Shown piece by piece: positions 39,488 through 48,118 of a stretch of 48,118 nucleotides of DNA (positions are counted from its first letter, which is position 1; the number at the start of each line of letters is the position of its first letter). Origin of the DNA: JAAYCT01 sp964499575 (GTDB lineage: Bacteria > Bacillota > Clostridia > Saccharofermentanales > Saccharofermentanaceae). The notes below the pieces were generated by a model that was not told the origin of the DNA, searched no databases, and saw only the letters and a list, made by a program, of their open reading frames with translations. Location of the stretch: contig CAZCLK010000012.1 of the NCBI GenBank assembly GCA_964499575.1, positions 1 through 48,118 on the forward strand. Direction: 5' to 3'. The translations under genes and the position numbers were made by a program.

Positions 39488-41898
39488 CCATGAGTCCCGA
39501 CAAGGACAAGAGAGATACTGCGGACAGCGGCGCGGCGAACGCCGCGCGGGATGCCGAGATTTTGAAGGAAAGTCTCCGCGATTTAACCATGCCCGAATCG
39601 ATTGATCCCGCAGTACTGGATGCTTTCGAGGAAATTGTTGCCCGCTATAAGAGTTATACCGATACGGACGAGTCGGAAAAGCTTCGCAAGGCCTTTGTTT
39701 TCGCGTATAAGGCACACGGCGCTCAACTCCGGCGCACCGGCGAACCGTATATCATACATCCTCTGGCGACCACGGAGATCCTGACCGAGCTTGAAGTGGA
39801 CACCGATACATTGGTCGCAGCCCTACTGCACGACACGGTCGAGGATACCGACGTTGACTTGGGGCTTGTCGAGGAATTGTTCGGAGATGAGGTCGTTCAG
39901 TTGGTCGACGGGGTCACCAAGTTGAGCAAGATCTCCTATTCGTCCAAGGAAGAAGTCCAAGCCGAGAACATGCGAAAAATGTTTCTGGCGATGGCCAAGG
40001 ACATTCGCGTGGTCCTGATCAAACTTGCGGATCGTTTGCACAACATGCGCACCATGAAGCACCTTTCTCCCGAGAAACAACTCGAAAAGGCCCTCGAGAC
40101 CCGCGACATTTATGCGCCTCTTGCCCATCGGCTCGGTATTTACAAGATCAAATGGGAACTTGAGGACCTGAGCCTCAGGTATATCGACCGGGACGCCTAT
40201 TACGAGCTGGTCGGCGCGATTTCCCAGAGGCGGACGGAGCGCGAGCAGTTCCTCCAGGAAGTGGTCGCGGAACTTCAGACCAAGGTCGCCGAGATGGGTA
40301 TCCGGGCAGAGATCGAAGGCCGTCCGAAACACTTCTACAGCATCTACAACAAGATGAAGGTCCAGGGAAAGAATCTGGATCAAATATATGACTTGTTTGC
40401 GTGTCGTGTCATCGTCGGAACGGTAGCGGATTGCTACGCAGTCCTCGGCCTGGTCCATGAGATGTACTATCCGATGCCCGGGCGATTCAAGGATTATATC
40501 GCCATGCCGAAGCCCAATATGTACCAATCTCTGCACACGACCGTGATCGGCAAAAAGGGCATACCCTTCGAGGTGCAGATCCGGACGCTGGCGATGCATC
40601 GGACCGCCGAGTACGGAATTGCGGCGCACTGGCGCTACAAACAAGGCCTTACCAATGCCCCCGGCCAGAGCGCGCTGGATTCCAAACTTTCGTGGCTTAG
40701 ACAACTGCTGGATTGGCAGGGAGAGTCCAAGGACGCGGCGGAGTATCTCGATTCTTTGAAAATCGGGCTGGTCGCCGACGAGGTGTTTGTCTTTACACCC
40801 AAGGGCGACGTCATCTCTCTTCCGAAGCAGTCCACGCCGATCGATTTTGCCTATAATATCCACAGCGGCGTCGGAAACCGGATGTACGGCGCCAAGGTCA
40901 ACGGGCGGATTGTCCCGCTTTCTTATGAACTTCAGAACGGCGATATTGTTGAGATTCTCGCTTCCGAAAAGGTGCACGGACCGTCCCGGGACTGGATCAA
41001 GATGGTCAAGAGCGCTTCCGCGCGCTCCAAGATCAACCAGTGGTTCAAAAAGGAGATGCGCGACGAGAACATCGCGCACGGTAAGGAGATCATTGAGCGG
41101 GATATCAAGAAGACCGGATTTTCCGCCGATCAGCTCCTGAAGCCCGCATTCATCGATGTGGCGTTGAAAAAGTTTTCGTTCGGAACGCTCGAAGACCTCT
41201 ACGCCGCGGTCGGATACGGCGGAATGCCGGCGTCTAAGGTCATCGGAAAAATCAAGGACGAATACATTAAGGCGTTGCCCGAGGAGGAGCGATTTAGTTT
41301 GGGCTATCGCGTGACTCCGGCCGGACAGGTCGTCTATTCGCCGCTTCAGGCCAACATTGCCGAGGACGGACAGATATCCCAATCCAAGGCCTCCACCAAG
41401 GGACTCCGGCGCAAACAGGACGACACGGGGGTACGCGTAAAAGGGATCGACAACTGCCTCGTACATTTGTCGCGTTGCTGCAGTCCGATGCCGGGAGATC
41501 CGATCATCGGCTTTGTTACGCGCGGCAACGGAGTCGGAGTGCACAGAACCGATTGCACAAACATCAAGAACATCCTGAACAAATCCGGAGAGAGCGGCAA
41601 AGATGCCGAAAAGGCATCCAGACTGATCGATGTATACTGGGATCAACGGGGAGAGACCGGCGGGTACCAGATCGAGGTATCAATTTTGGCGCATGACCGC
41701 AACCACTTGCTCGCCGACGTATCCAACGCAATTTCCGAAGAGAAGGTCTCTATCCTGTCCGCGTCGCTCAAGGCGATGAAAGATGTTACGGCGAATATAC
41801 GAATGACTGTCGAAGTCCGCAGTCAGAGTCAGTACGATCGTGTTGTCGGCCGGCTCAAGGCAATCAGCGACGTGATCGAAGTGCGAAGAGGACACTAG
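39484..41898 (+). CDS. rel: Bifunctional (p)ppGpp synthase/hydrolase Rel
   Basis: An 804-residue long RSH protein. The hydrolase HD domain has H116-D117 (LLHDTVEDTD) and DRLHNMRT. The synthetase domain has RPKHFYSIYNKM, YDLFACRVI and MPKPNMYQSLHTTV. The TGS domain starts near DEVFVFTPKGDV and the ACT domain is at the C-terminus (about 725-804). With both catalytic domains intact it makes and degrades (p)ppGpp in response to amino acid starvation through contact with the ribosome. The start is GTG 39484, overlapping the recJ stop, with GGGAG five bases before it; ATG 39490 is possible. A terminator follows. Confidence 0.95.
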   Translation: MTMSPDKDKRDTADSGAANAARDAEILKESLRDLTMPESIDPAVLDAFEEIVARYKSYTDTDESEKLRKAFVFAYKAHGAQLRRTGEPYIIHPLATTEILTELEVDTDTLVAALLHDTVEDTDVDLGLVEELFGDEVVQLVDGVTKLSKISYSSKEEVQAENMRKMFLAMAKDIRVVLIKLADRLHNMRTMKHLSPEKQLEKALETRDIYAPLAHRLGIYKIKWELEDLSLRYIDRDAYYELVGAISQRRTEREQFLQEVVAELQTKVAEMGIRAEIEGRPKHFYSIYNKMKVQGKNLDQIYDLFACRVIVGTVADCYAVLGLVHEMYYPMPGRFKDYIAMPKPNMYQSLHTTVIGKKGIPFEVQIRTLAMHRTAEYGIAAHWRYKQGLTNAPGQSALDSKLSWLRQLLDWQGESKDAAEYLDSLKIGLVADEVFVFTPKGDVISLPKQSTPIDFAYNIHSGVGNRMYGAKVNGRIVPLSYELQNGDIVEILASEKVHGPSRDWIKMVKSASARSKINQWFKKEMRDENIAHGKEIIERDIKKTGFSADQLLKPAFIDVALKKFSFGTLEDLYAAVGYGGMPASKVIGKIKDEYIKALPEEERFSLGYRVTPAGQVVYSPLQANIAEDGQISQSKASTKGLRRKQDDTGVRVKGIDNCLVHLSRCCSPMPGDPIIGFVTRGNGVGVHRTDCTNIKNILNKSGESGKDAEKASRLIDVYWDQRGETGGYQIEVSILAHDRNHLLADVSNAISEEKVSILSASLKAMKDVTANIRMTVEVRSQSQYDRVVGRLKAISDVIEVRRGH

Positions 41899-41951
41899 TT
41901 ATTGCGGAGGGTTTCGCTTGCAGCCGCAAGCATCGAAAAAGTCAAATCGAA

Positions 41952-41991
41952 AAGGACCGGGCGAATGTTTTTTACCATCCGCCCGGTCCTT
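41952..41991. terminator. Long perfect-stem terminator between rel and RNase J
   Basis: AAGGACCGGGCG and CGCCCGGTCCTT form a 12-bp perfect stem with a 16-base loop. The T run is better on the minus strand (TTTTCG), where it ends the RNase J gene, than on the plus strand, where rel ends. It probably serves both. Confidence 0.75.
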
Positions 41992-42013
41992 CTGTATTGC
42001 TTCATATCCGCAT

Positions 42014-43816
42014 CTAGATTTTTGCCAAAGAGATCATAATCATGGGGCGGCGCTTGGTGCGCTCATAGAGGAAGTTTCTCAAGAATTCGCGCATTTGCCT
42101 CGAATAGACGACCCCGGACAGGTCATTACTTTGCGCGGCGTTTTTTTCGATGTAGGAAACGATTTTTTTCGCGCATTCGCTCAGAATCTCGTCCGCCTCG
42201 CTCTCGTAGAGAAAGCCCATCGCCTGGACGATCGGTTGGGCCCGGAGCGTTCGGGATGCCCGGTCGGCGACGAGAAAGACCGTGATGACTCCGTCGTCCG
42301 CGAGGACCATGCGGTCACGCAACACGCGGTTGTCAAGATCGCCGACGCCGGATCCGTCAATCAGGACCGGAGACGCGCTGACGGTTTCCTTAATTCGAGC
42401 CGACGCGTCACCGATTTCCAGGACGTCGCCGTTGTTCATGATAAAAATATTCTCCCACGGCTGACCGAGCGATTTGGCCAGTTCGGCGTGCCTGAACTGC
42501 ATCCGGTACTCGCCGTGCGCGGGAATGAAGTACTTCGGCTTGATGAGTTGATGGATCAGCATCAATTCGTTGCGGTATGCATGCCCGGAAACGTGGACCT
42601 CCGCGAGCGACTCATAGATGACATGCGCACCCAGACGGAACAGTTCGTTCACCAGCCGGTAGATCGGTTTTTCGTTGCCCGGGATCGTATTCGCCGATAG
42701 AATGACGGTGTCGCCCGGGTGGATTTCGACGGTTTTATGCGAAGCATAGGCCATACGCGTCAAGGCGGACATCGGTTCGGCCTGACTTCCGGTTGTCAGG
42801 ATCACGAGTTCCTCGTTCCGGTAACGGTTGATATCGGCGATATCAATCAGCGTCTCCGGTTTCATTTGAATGTATCCGAGAGAATTGGCCGCCGAAAAAA
42901 CATTCAACATGCTTCTTCCGACCAGGGCGACCTTGCGGTTTCTCGCTTCCGCCGCCGTAAAAATCTGCTGCATCCGGTGCACGTGACTCGAAAAAGTCGC
43001 GATGATGATTCGCCCGGGCGCGTTCTGGAATATCTTCTGGAACGATTCGCCGACATGCATCTCGGAGGGCGACACGCCCGGCTTCTCAACGTTCGTGCTG
43101 TCCGCCATGAGAAGGAGCACCCCGCGATGGCCGTACTCCGCGAGGCGCTGGAGATCGATCGGATCCCCGTTTATGGGCGTATAGTCGATCTTGAAATCGC
43201 CCGTGTGGATGATGTTGCCCAGCGGCGTTTGGATCGCGACGGCAAAAGCGTCCGCGATGCTGTGATTGACGCGGATGAATTCGACGGAAAAAGAGGCGCA
43301 CGCGCGAACCGTATCCCCGGCCGAAGACTCCCTCAAGTCGATCTTCTTGAGGTTTTGGTATTCAGCAAGCTTTCTTCGTACCAGCTCGATCGTCAGTTTG
43401 CCGCCGTAGATCGGGCATTTGATATCGGTCAGAAGGTACGGTAACGCGCCGATGTGGTCCTCGTGGCCGTGGGTCAAAAAGATCCCGCGCACTTTATCTT
43501 TTCGCGCGATAAGATACGAAAAATCCTGGATTACGGCATCAATCCCGGGCATGTATTCCTCGGGAAACGCCACACCGCAGTCGACGACGATGATGTCGTT
43601 TGCGTACTCGAAAACCGTCATGTTCTTGCCGATCTCTCCGAGTCCGCCGAGCGGGATCACGCGAAGGGACGCACCTCCGGGACGGTTTTGGGTTTCTTTT
43701 TTTCTTTGCTTTTGAGGGGGGGATTCAAGGTGTAATTTGACGCGATTATTCGGCTCCTTATTTGCCTCGTTGGCATTTTTGGGGGAGCGAACGGAGGATT
43801 TGTGATTTTCTGTCAT
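42014..43816 (-). CDS. rnj: Ribonuclease J
   Basis: A 600-residue metallo-beta-lactamase/beta-CASP RNase with 5' exonuclease and endonuclease activity, central to mRNA decay and rRNA maturation in Bacillota. HGHEDH (116-121) binds the two zinc ions. PLGGLGEIGKNM and MADSTNVEKPG are family motifs, and HVSGHA and PAHGEYRM lie in the beta-CASP and C-terminal parts. The N-terminus has about 48 extra residues, basic and Asn-rich, of low complexity. Its B. subtilis counterparts lack such an extension. AAAGGAT precedes the ATG. RnjA versus RnjB cannot be told here. Confidence 0.95.
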   Translation of the reverse strand: MTENHKSSVRSPKNANEANKEPNNRVKLHLESPPQKQRKKETQNRPGGASLRVIPLGGLGEIGKNMTVFEYANDIIVVDCGVAFPEEYMPGIDAVIQDFSYLIARKDKVRGIFLTHGHEDHIGALPYLLTDIKCPIYGGKLTIELVRRKLAEYQNLKKIDLRESSAGDTVRACASFSVEFIRVNHSIADAFAVAIQTPLGNIIHTGDFKIDYTPINGDPIDLQRLAEYGHRGVLLLMADSTNVEKPGVSPSEMHVGESFQKIFQNAPGRIIIATFSSHVHRMQQIFTAAEARNRKVALVGRSMLNVFSAANSLGYIQMKPETLIDIADINRYRNEELVILTTGSQAEPMSALTRMAYASHKTVEIHPGDTVILSANTIPGNEKPIYRLVNELFRLGAHVIYESLAEVHVSGHAYRNELMLIHQLIKPKYFIPAHGEYRMQFRHAELAKSLGQPWENIFIMNNGDVLEIGDASARIKETVSASPVLIDGSGVGDLDNRVLRDRMVLADDGVITVFLVADRASRTLRAQPIVQAMGFLYESEADEILSECAKKIVSYIEKNAAQSNDLSGVVYSRQMREFLRNFLYERTKRRPMIMISLAKI

Positions 43817-43921
43817 GAATTTATCCTTTCAGTGAAAAAATGGGACTTGGAGAAATATACACCCGTTCCGGGCGCCCGGAAGGGTCAGAACCGATCGTAA
43901 GAAAAGGTGCTTTTTCAAAGC

Positions 43922-45193
43922 CTATGTATAGAAATGATTTCCTCCGCAAGTACCGTAATAATTGTCGGGCAGGGGATCTTTTAACGGCCAACTGTTAAAA
44001 TATAACACATTTGTGGGTATAGGCGGATTCTGATATGCCTGAACAACGGCTTCGCGCGACGAATCCGTCGGCTTTCTGGAGGTTTCATAACCGCCTTTCC
44101 AGGTCGAAAATTGTCCGGACTGCGTGATGACGCCGTACACGGTATTCGGCCACTTACTGCTGTTGACGCGATTCCAGATTACTTGAGCGGCCCAGACCTG
44201 ACCGTCATAATTTCCGGGTCCGGTCGGACGCTCTGACTCGACGATACCGGCCATTAATTCAAAATCGTCGACCGACAAGCCAACGGCGGCGGCCTTTTCG
44301 GCTACTCCCTCCGGAATCGGCTTGGGCGTGGGGGTCGGGGTGGCGGTGGGCTTGGGCGAAGGGGTAGGCGTGGCGACCGGCTTGTCTTCGGAACAAAGAG
44401 AAGCCAGGACATAGGTGTTTTTAACCGTTTGATACCATCCGTTGGCCGTAATGGCGACCACATCAATCGCGCTTCCCGCAGTAAGCTCGCGGGTGACGGA
44501 ATACTCGGTTCCGGGGCCGGAACGCACGTTAACGTTTCCGATCGCGTAGTAGGTCCCGGATAACGGTGTGCTCGGGGGAGTTTTGGACACATAACTCGAC
44601 GTGAGATAACGACTTTCGCCGATTTTCTTCCATCCGTTCGACGTGGACGCGACGACCCGGACCGTTGCCCCCCGTTCCAGGGTGTCAACGATATCATAAC
44701 CGGTTCCCGGACCCGAGCGGACATTCACCTGCGCGGTTGCATAATACGTCGCCTCTTCGGCGGTTTCTATAACCGGAGCGGTCGTCGGTGTGGGCTTCGG
44801 CGTCGGCGAAACAGTCGGATTCGCCGACGGAGCAACTGTTGTTTCTCCGGGGGCGCTGTTTTCGGTCCAGTCGGAAGTTTCTGTGGCCCCCGAAGGCTCC
44901 GAAGGGACAGAAGTATCCGTTCCCTGCGTTCCTTCCGACGGGTCGGAAGGAGAAACGCCGGTCATCCCGACTGTCGCGGAGATCGCGGCGGGATCGGAAG
45001 GATCCGTCAAGGCGCTTTCCGATCCGGCAGACGTCGTTTCCGAACCATCCGTACCGGGACGAGGATTTGAAAACATCGCGTCGGCGCCGAGGATGGATAC
45101 GAACGCAAGAGAAAGGATAAGAGCAACTCCGATCACGGTGCGTATACTCTCTCCCGGCTTCCGGTAGTCCTTAGGTATTCCGATAAATCTCAT
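43922..45193 (-). CDS. Cell-wall hydrolase with two SH3 domains and a SleB-type catalytic domain
   Basis: A 423-residue secreted or membrane-anchored protein. Residues 18-38 are a signal anchor. A linker rich in Ser, Thr, Pro and Glu (45-145) precedes two SH3_3 domains (about 150-202 and 214-267), each with NVRSGPGT, which usually bind peptidoglycan. A Pro/Thr linker leads to a Hydrolase_2 (SleB-type) domain (about 308-423) with a putative catalytic Glu near 319-321 (GIVESER) and QVWAAQVIWNRV. SleB is a lytic transglycosylase needed for spore germination; similar domains also occur in vegetative hydrolases, so sporulation cannot be claimed. AAGAAG precedes the ATG. Confidence 0.85.
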   Translation of the reverse strand: MRFIGIPKDYRKPGESIRTVIGVALILSLAFVSILGADAMFSNPRPGTDGSETTSAGSESALTDPSDPAAISATVGMTGVSPSDPSEGTQGTDTSVPSEPSGATETSDWTENSAPGETTVAPSANPTVSPTPKPTPTTAPVIETAEEATYYATAQVNVRSGPGTGYDIVDTLERGATVRVVASTSNGWKKIGESRYLTSSYVSKTPPSTPLSGTYYAIGNVNVRSGPGTEYSVTRELTAGSAIDVVAITANGWYQTVKNTYVLASLCSEDKPVATPTPSPKPTATPTPTPKPIPEGVAEKAAAVGLSVDDFELMAGIVESERPTGPGNYDGQVWAAQVIWNRVNSSKWPNTVYGVITQSGQFSTWKGGYETSRKPTDSSREAVVQAYQNPPIPTNVLYFNSWPLKDPLPDNYYGTCGGNHFYT

Positions 45194-45311
45194 ATTCTTC
45201 TTGTCTCTTGCGAAAAACCGCAGATAACGATCCTTATTGATGGTTTAGAATTATATATTTCGATATTCAAATGGGACCCGCCCAGTACGCTCATAGCATC
45301 AAACCAGAGTA

Positions 45312-45320
45312 ATTATATCA
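45312..45320 (-). promoter_or_regulatory. Extended -10 promoter of the cell-wall hydrolase gene
   Basis: The minus strand reads TGA-TATAAT, a perfect extended -10, with GCGTTCTG just upstream as at 28761-28777. Transcription starts near 45305. Confidence 0.55.
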
Positions 45321-45519
45321 CAGAACGCGGGCAAATAGAAACGATATGCTCTATACTGTTATACAGTGGTAATCAGCGGGGCGTACGACATTTTGCATTG
45401 ACGGGCCAAGGTCACCGGATGATTATATATAATGACCGAACCGCAGATTCAAAGACCGGGAAAAATTGTCGCTATGTTTTCAAAAAAATAGTGAATCCGG
45501 AGGCAATATCGGTTATGCT

Positions 45520-45555
45520 ATTTGTATAACAGCCAAAGTTGTATACAATACAAAT
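45520..45555 (+). promoter_or_regulatory. Palindrome cluster over the probable pflB promoter
   Basis: ATTTGTAT (45520-45527) and ATACAAAT (45548-45555) are perfect inverted repeats. Between them lies the perfect 10-bp palindrome TTGTATACAA (45539-45548). TACAAT (45544-45549) can serve as the -10, with TTGTAT (45522-45527) as a weak -35. A repressor binding here would block the promoter. The sequence fits neither the Rex nor the FNR consensus well. Confidence 0.5.
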
Positions 45556-45586
45556 AGGACTCGAATGAAGCGAAAGGACGAAGCGC

Positions 45587-47797
45587 ATGTTCAACTCCGG
45601 AAAGTGGTGTGAAGATATACATGTCCGGGATTTTATCAACCGGAACTATACGCCGTACGACGGGGACGCTTCATTTCTCGCGCCGGTTTCCGAATCCACC
45701 CGTAAACTCTGGGAACGGGTTATGGAACTTCAGGAACGGGAGCGCCTTGCCGGCGGAGTTTTGGACGTCGATCCGAATACGGTATCGACCATTACGTCTC
45801 ACGCGCCCGGATATATCGACAAAGAACTGGAAAAGATCGTCGGACTCCAGACCGATCAGCCGCTCAAGAGGGCGATCATGCCGTTCGGCGGGATCCGGTT
45901 GGTGAAGACGTCTTTGACCGCTTACGGGTACGAGATGGATCCGGTGATCGAGAACATTTTCAAGTATCGGAAAACACATAACGACGGCGTTTTCGACGCA
46001 TATACGCCCGATATGCAACGCGCGCGCCATGCGGGATTGGTGACCGGTCTGCCGGATGCGTACGGCAGAGGACGGATCATCGGCGATTACCGTCGCGTGC
46101 CGCTTTACGGAACCGCTTTTTTAATCGCGCAGAAGAGAAAGGCGAAGGACTCGGTCATCCCGGATGTCATGGATACCGATACAATCCAGCAACGCGAAGA
46201 GATGGCCGATCAGGTCCGCGGACTTTATGAACTGACCAAGATGGCGCAAGGCTACGGTTTTGATATTTCCAGGGCGGCGCGAAACTTCACCGAGGCGGTT
46301 CAATGGCTGTATTTCGCGTATCTGGGTGCGGTCAAGGAGCAGAACGGCGCGGCGATGTCATTGGGGCGGGTTTCAACTTTCCTGGATATTTTCGCACAGA
46401 AGGATCTTGATGAAGGCCGGTTGACCGAGCCCGAGGTTCAGGAAATCGTCGATCAGTTCATCATGAAACTGCGGATGGTCCGTTTCCTGCGCACACCGGC
46501 CTATGACGAGCTCTTTTCGGGCGATCCGACATGGGTGACCGAATCGATTGCAGGGATCGGCCTGGACGGGCGGCACATGGTCACGAAGATGTCCTACCGC
46601 TTTTTGCATACGCTGACCAATTTGGGACCGGCACCCGAGCCGAACATGACTGTATTGTGGAGCCCGAAGCTTCCGGAGAAATTTAAGCGCTATTGCGCGG
46701 AGGTCTCGATCGGGACATCTTCCATCCAATACGAGAACGATGATTTGATGCGCGAAAAATTCGGTGACGATTACGCGATTGCCTGCTGTGTTTCGGCAAT
46801 GCGGGTCGGCAAGCAGATGCAGTTTTTCGGCGCGCGGGCGAATCTCGCGAAACTTCTCCTGTACGCGATCAACGGCGGTCGCGACGAAAATACCGGCGAG
46901 CAGGTCGGTCCGGTCCGCGAGCCGCTGAAGGCGAAGGTCCTGGATTACGATGAAGTGATGAGCCGCTTCGATGAGATGATGAAGTGGATGTGCAAGCTCT
47001 ATATCAACACACTGAACGTCATCCATTATATGCACGATAAGTATTGTTACGAGAAGCTGGAGATGGCTTTGCATGACGAGGAAATCGTGCGGACGATGGC
47101 ATGCGGCATAGCGGGTCTTTCGGTGGTCGCGGACAGTCTGAGCGCGATCAAATACGCCGAAGTCCGGCCGATCCGAAACGCGGACGGCCTGGCGGTCGAC
47201 TTTGACGTGCACGGCAGTTATCCGGCGTTCGGTAATGACGACCCCCGGGTGGACCGGATCGCCACCGAAGTGCTGAAAAAATTCATGAACGAACTGTCCA
47301 AGCATAAGACGTACAGAAACGCGAAGCCGACGCTGTCCATCCTGACGATCACATCCAACGTCGTTTACGGCAAAAAGACCGGTTCGACTCCGGACGGTCG
47401 AAAAGAAGGCGAGGCGTTCGCGCCGGGTGCGAACCCGATGCACGGCAGAGACGCCAAGGGAGCCGTCGCCTCGATGCGCTCGGTCGCCGGGTTGCCCTAC
47501 GATTACAGCGAGGACGGGATATCGTATACCTTTTCGATTCTGCCGAATACACTCGGAAAGACCTCCGACGAACAGGAGGCCAACCTGTTTTCGCTGTTGG
47601 ACGGATACTTTTCGGACGGAGGTCAACACATCAACGTCAACGTAATCCAGCGTAAAATCCTGCTGGACGCGATGGAGCATCCGGAGAAATACCCGCAGTT
47701 GACGATCCGGGTCTCCGGATATGCCGTGCATTTTGTGCGGCTGACTCACGAACAGCAGATGGAAGTCGTGAGGCGAACGGTCCATGCGAAATTCTGA
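45587..47797 (+). CDS. pflB: Pyruvate formate-lyase (formate C-acetyltransferase)
   Basis: A 736-residue glycyl-radical enzyme that splits pyruvate with CoA to acetyl-CoA and formate. The adjacent active-site cysteines are C400-C401 (AIACCVSAM), and the radical glycine is G711 in RVSGYAV near the C-terminus. The length matches PflB. AAAGGA at 45573-45578 is eight bases before the ATG. The gene is followed by its activase, which overlaps its end by 14 bases. The enzyme is oxygen-sensitive and indicates an anaerobic fermenter. A cluster of palindromes in front suggests tight control, for example by redox state or sugar. Confidence 0.97.
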   Translation: MFNSGKWCEDIHVRDFINRNYTPYDGDASFLAPVSESTRKLWERVMELQERERLAGGVLDVDPNTVSTITSHAPGYIDKELEKIVGLQTDQPLKRAIMPFGGIRLVKTSLTAYGYEMDPVIENIFKYRKTHNDGVFDAYTPDMQRARHAGLVTGLPDAYGRGRIIGDYRRVPLYGTAFLIAQKRKAKDSVIPDVMDTDTIQQREEMADQVRGLYELTKMAQGYGFDISRAARNFTEAVQWLYFAYLGAVKEQNGAAMSLGRVSTFLDIFAQKDLDEGRLTEPEVQEIVDQFIMKLRMVRFLRTPAYDELFSGDPTWVTESIAGIGLDGRHMVTKMSYRFLHTLTNLGPAPEPNMTVLWSPKLPEKFKRYCAEVSIGTSSIQYENDDLMREKFGDDYAIACCVSAMRVGKQMQFFGARANLAKLLLYAINGGRDENTGEQVGPVREPLKAKVLDYDEVMSRFDEMMKWMCKLYINTLNVIHYMHDKYCYEKLEMALHDEEIVRTMACGIAGLSVVADSLSAIKYAEVRPIRNADGLAVDFDVHGSYPAFGNDDPRVDRIATEVLKKFMNELSKHKTYRNAKPTLSILTITSNVVYGKKTGSTPDGRKEGEAFAPGANPMHGRDAKGAVASMRSVAGLPYDYSEDGISYTFSILPNTLGKTSDEQEANLFSLLDGYFSDGGQHINVNVIQRKILLDAMEHPEKYPQLTIRVSGYAVHFVRLTHEQQMEVVRRTVHAKF

Positions 47798-48118
47798 CAA
47801 TTCTTCCGTAACGCAGTCGGCGATCGGGCAAACGCCGCACAGCGACGCCGGGACAGGCCCGGATAAGATTGCGGGGCGGATTCATTCCGTGGAGACGCTG
47901 GGCGCTTTGGACGGACCGGGGCTTCGTTATGTGTTATTCATGCAGGGCTGTCCGTTTCGATGCGGTTTTTGCCATAACCCGGATACTTGGGACGTGAACT
48001 CCGGATACGAAATCACCGTCGGCGAGCAGTTCGATGACATCATGAGATACAGAAATTACCTGTCCGGCGGCGTGACCGTTTCCGGCGGAGAGCCGCTTCT
48101 GCAGCCCGAATTTGTCGC
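47784..48118 (+). CDS. pflA: Pyruvate formate-lyase activating enzyme, partial (cut by the window end)
   Basis: The first 111 residues of a radical SAM enzyme that makes the glycyl radical in PflB. The motif CPFRCGFC has the three cysteines (C-x3-C-x2-C) for the iron-sulfur cluster, RIHSVETLGALDGPGLRYV is the typical PflA start, and GGVTVSGGEPLLQPEF is the SAM-binding stretch. The ATG at 47784 lies inside the end of pflB, with GAGG ten bases upstream, so the two are cotranscribed. The first 28 residues, rich in Ser, Gln and Gly, are an extra N-terminal stretch. The rest lies beyond the window. Confidence 0.93.
   Translation, partial: MRNSDNSSVTQSAIGQTPHSDAGTGPDKIAGRIHSVETLGALDGPGLRYVLFMQGCPFRCGFCHNPDTWDVNSGYEITVGEQFDDIMRYRNYLSGGVTVSGGEPLLQPEFV

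Larger units (their letters stand above)
45194..45586. other. 393-base divergent regulatory region between the hydrolase and pflB
   Basis: It holds the hydrolase promoter (45312-45320, minus), an imperfect palindrome around 45354-45366 (ACTGT-TAT-ACAGT), a TTGACG at 45399-45404 near an AT-rich TATATATAAT stretch, and the palindrome cluster 45520-45555 just upstream of pflB. No open frame with a binding site and no RNA gene is seen. Confidence 0.6.

Noticed and set aside
39823..41646. 607-residue open frame antisense to rel
   Set aside because: It is a shadow frame of a high-GC gene, with no homology signal and no binding site.
46373..47800. 475-residue open frame antisense to pflB
   Set aside because: It lies fully within a well-supported gene on the other strand and has no domain features.

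Overview
The window looks like chromosomal DNA from an anaerobic, moderately high-GC member of the Bacillota, most likely class Clostridia. This is inferred from gene content: RNase J, a YknXYZ-type exporter, NatA/NatB-type transporters, a bifunctional Rel with RecJ and Dtd nearby, the radA-ispD pairing, a 57-residue ribosomal protein S21, a queT transporter, pyruvate formate-lyase with its activase, and strong AGGAGG-type ribosome binding sites. I see no phage, insertion sequence, integrase, CRISPR array, tRNA or rRNA. Base composition looks even across the genes.

Layout: bases 1-400 are a tandem array of a 74-bp hairpin-forming repeat that probably continues to the left. 685-2976 (+) holds a membrane-anchored glycerophosphodiesterase and a MutT-like Nudix hydrolase. 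3009-6466 (-) is a three-gene MacAB/YknXYZ-type efflux operon. 6693-9144 (+) starts with a promoter and a two-hairpin leader, then queT, an RsmC-like methyltransferase, a thioredoxin-fold lipoprotein and a divergent ispF. It runs tail to tail into ispD and radA (-). 11606-13369 (+) is an acyl-CoA synthetase-like enzyme. 13364-17750 (-) is an ABC-2 export operon whose last gene fuses a permease to a CPBP-type membrane protease. 18036-20561 (+) is an unusual 841-residue protein: a degenerate PP2C-like domain, a long acidic linker, one membrane helix and an outside LysM-like domain.

20733-23456 (+) is an aminotransferase-serA pair, the first two steps of serine synthesis. 23586-28725 (-) is a DUF1015 / FAD oxidoreductase / DUF2298 operon with no assigned function. 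28875-30164 (-) is an MFS permease, divergent from a WYL regulator. 31569-36301 (+) holds alaS, hinT and a zinc-ribbon/membrane-protein pair. 36416-41898 holds dtd (-), rpsU (+) and recJ-rel (+). 42014-45193 (-) has RNase J and an SH3/SleB-type cell-wall hydrolase. 45587 to the end (+) is pflB and the start of pflA.

Most of this is core housekeeping. The less explained parts are the hairpin array, the leader RNA of queT, the pseudophosphatase-LysM protein, the divergent IspF, the ABC permease-protease fusion, the DUF1015/FAD/DUF2298 operon and the palindromes in front of pflB. Many promoters here appear to rely on an extended -10 box (TGnTATAAT) rather than a good -35.
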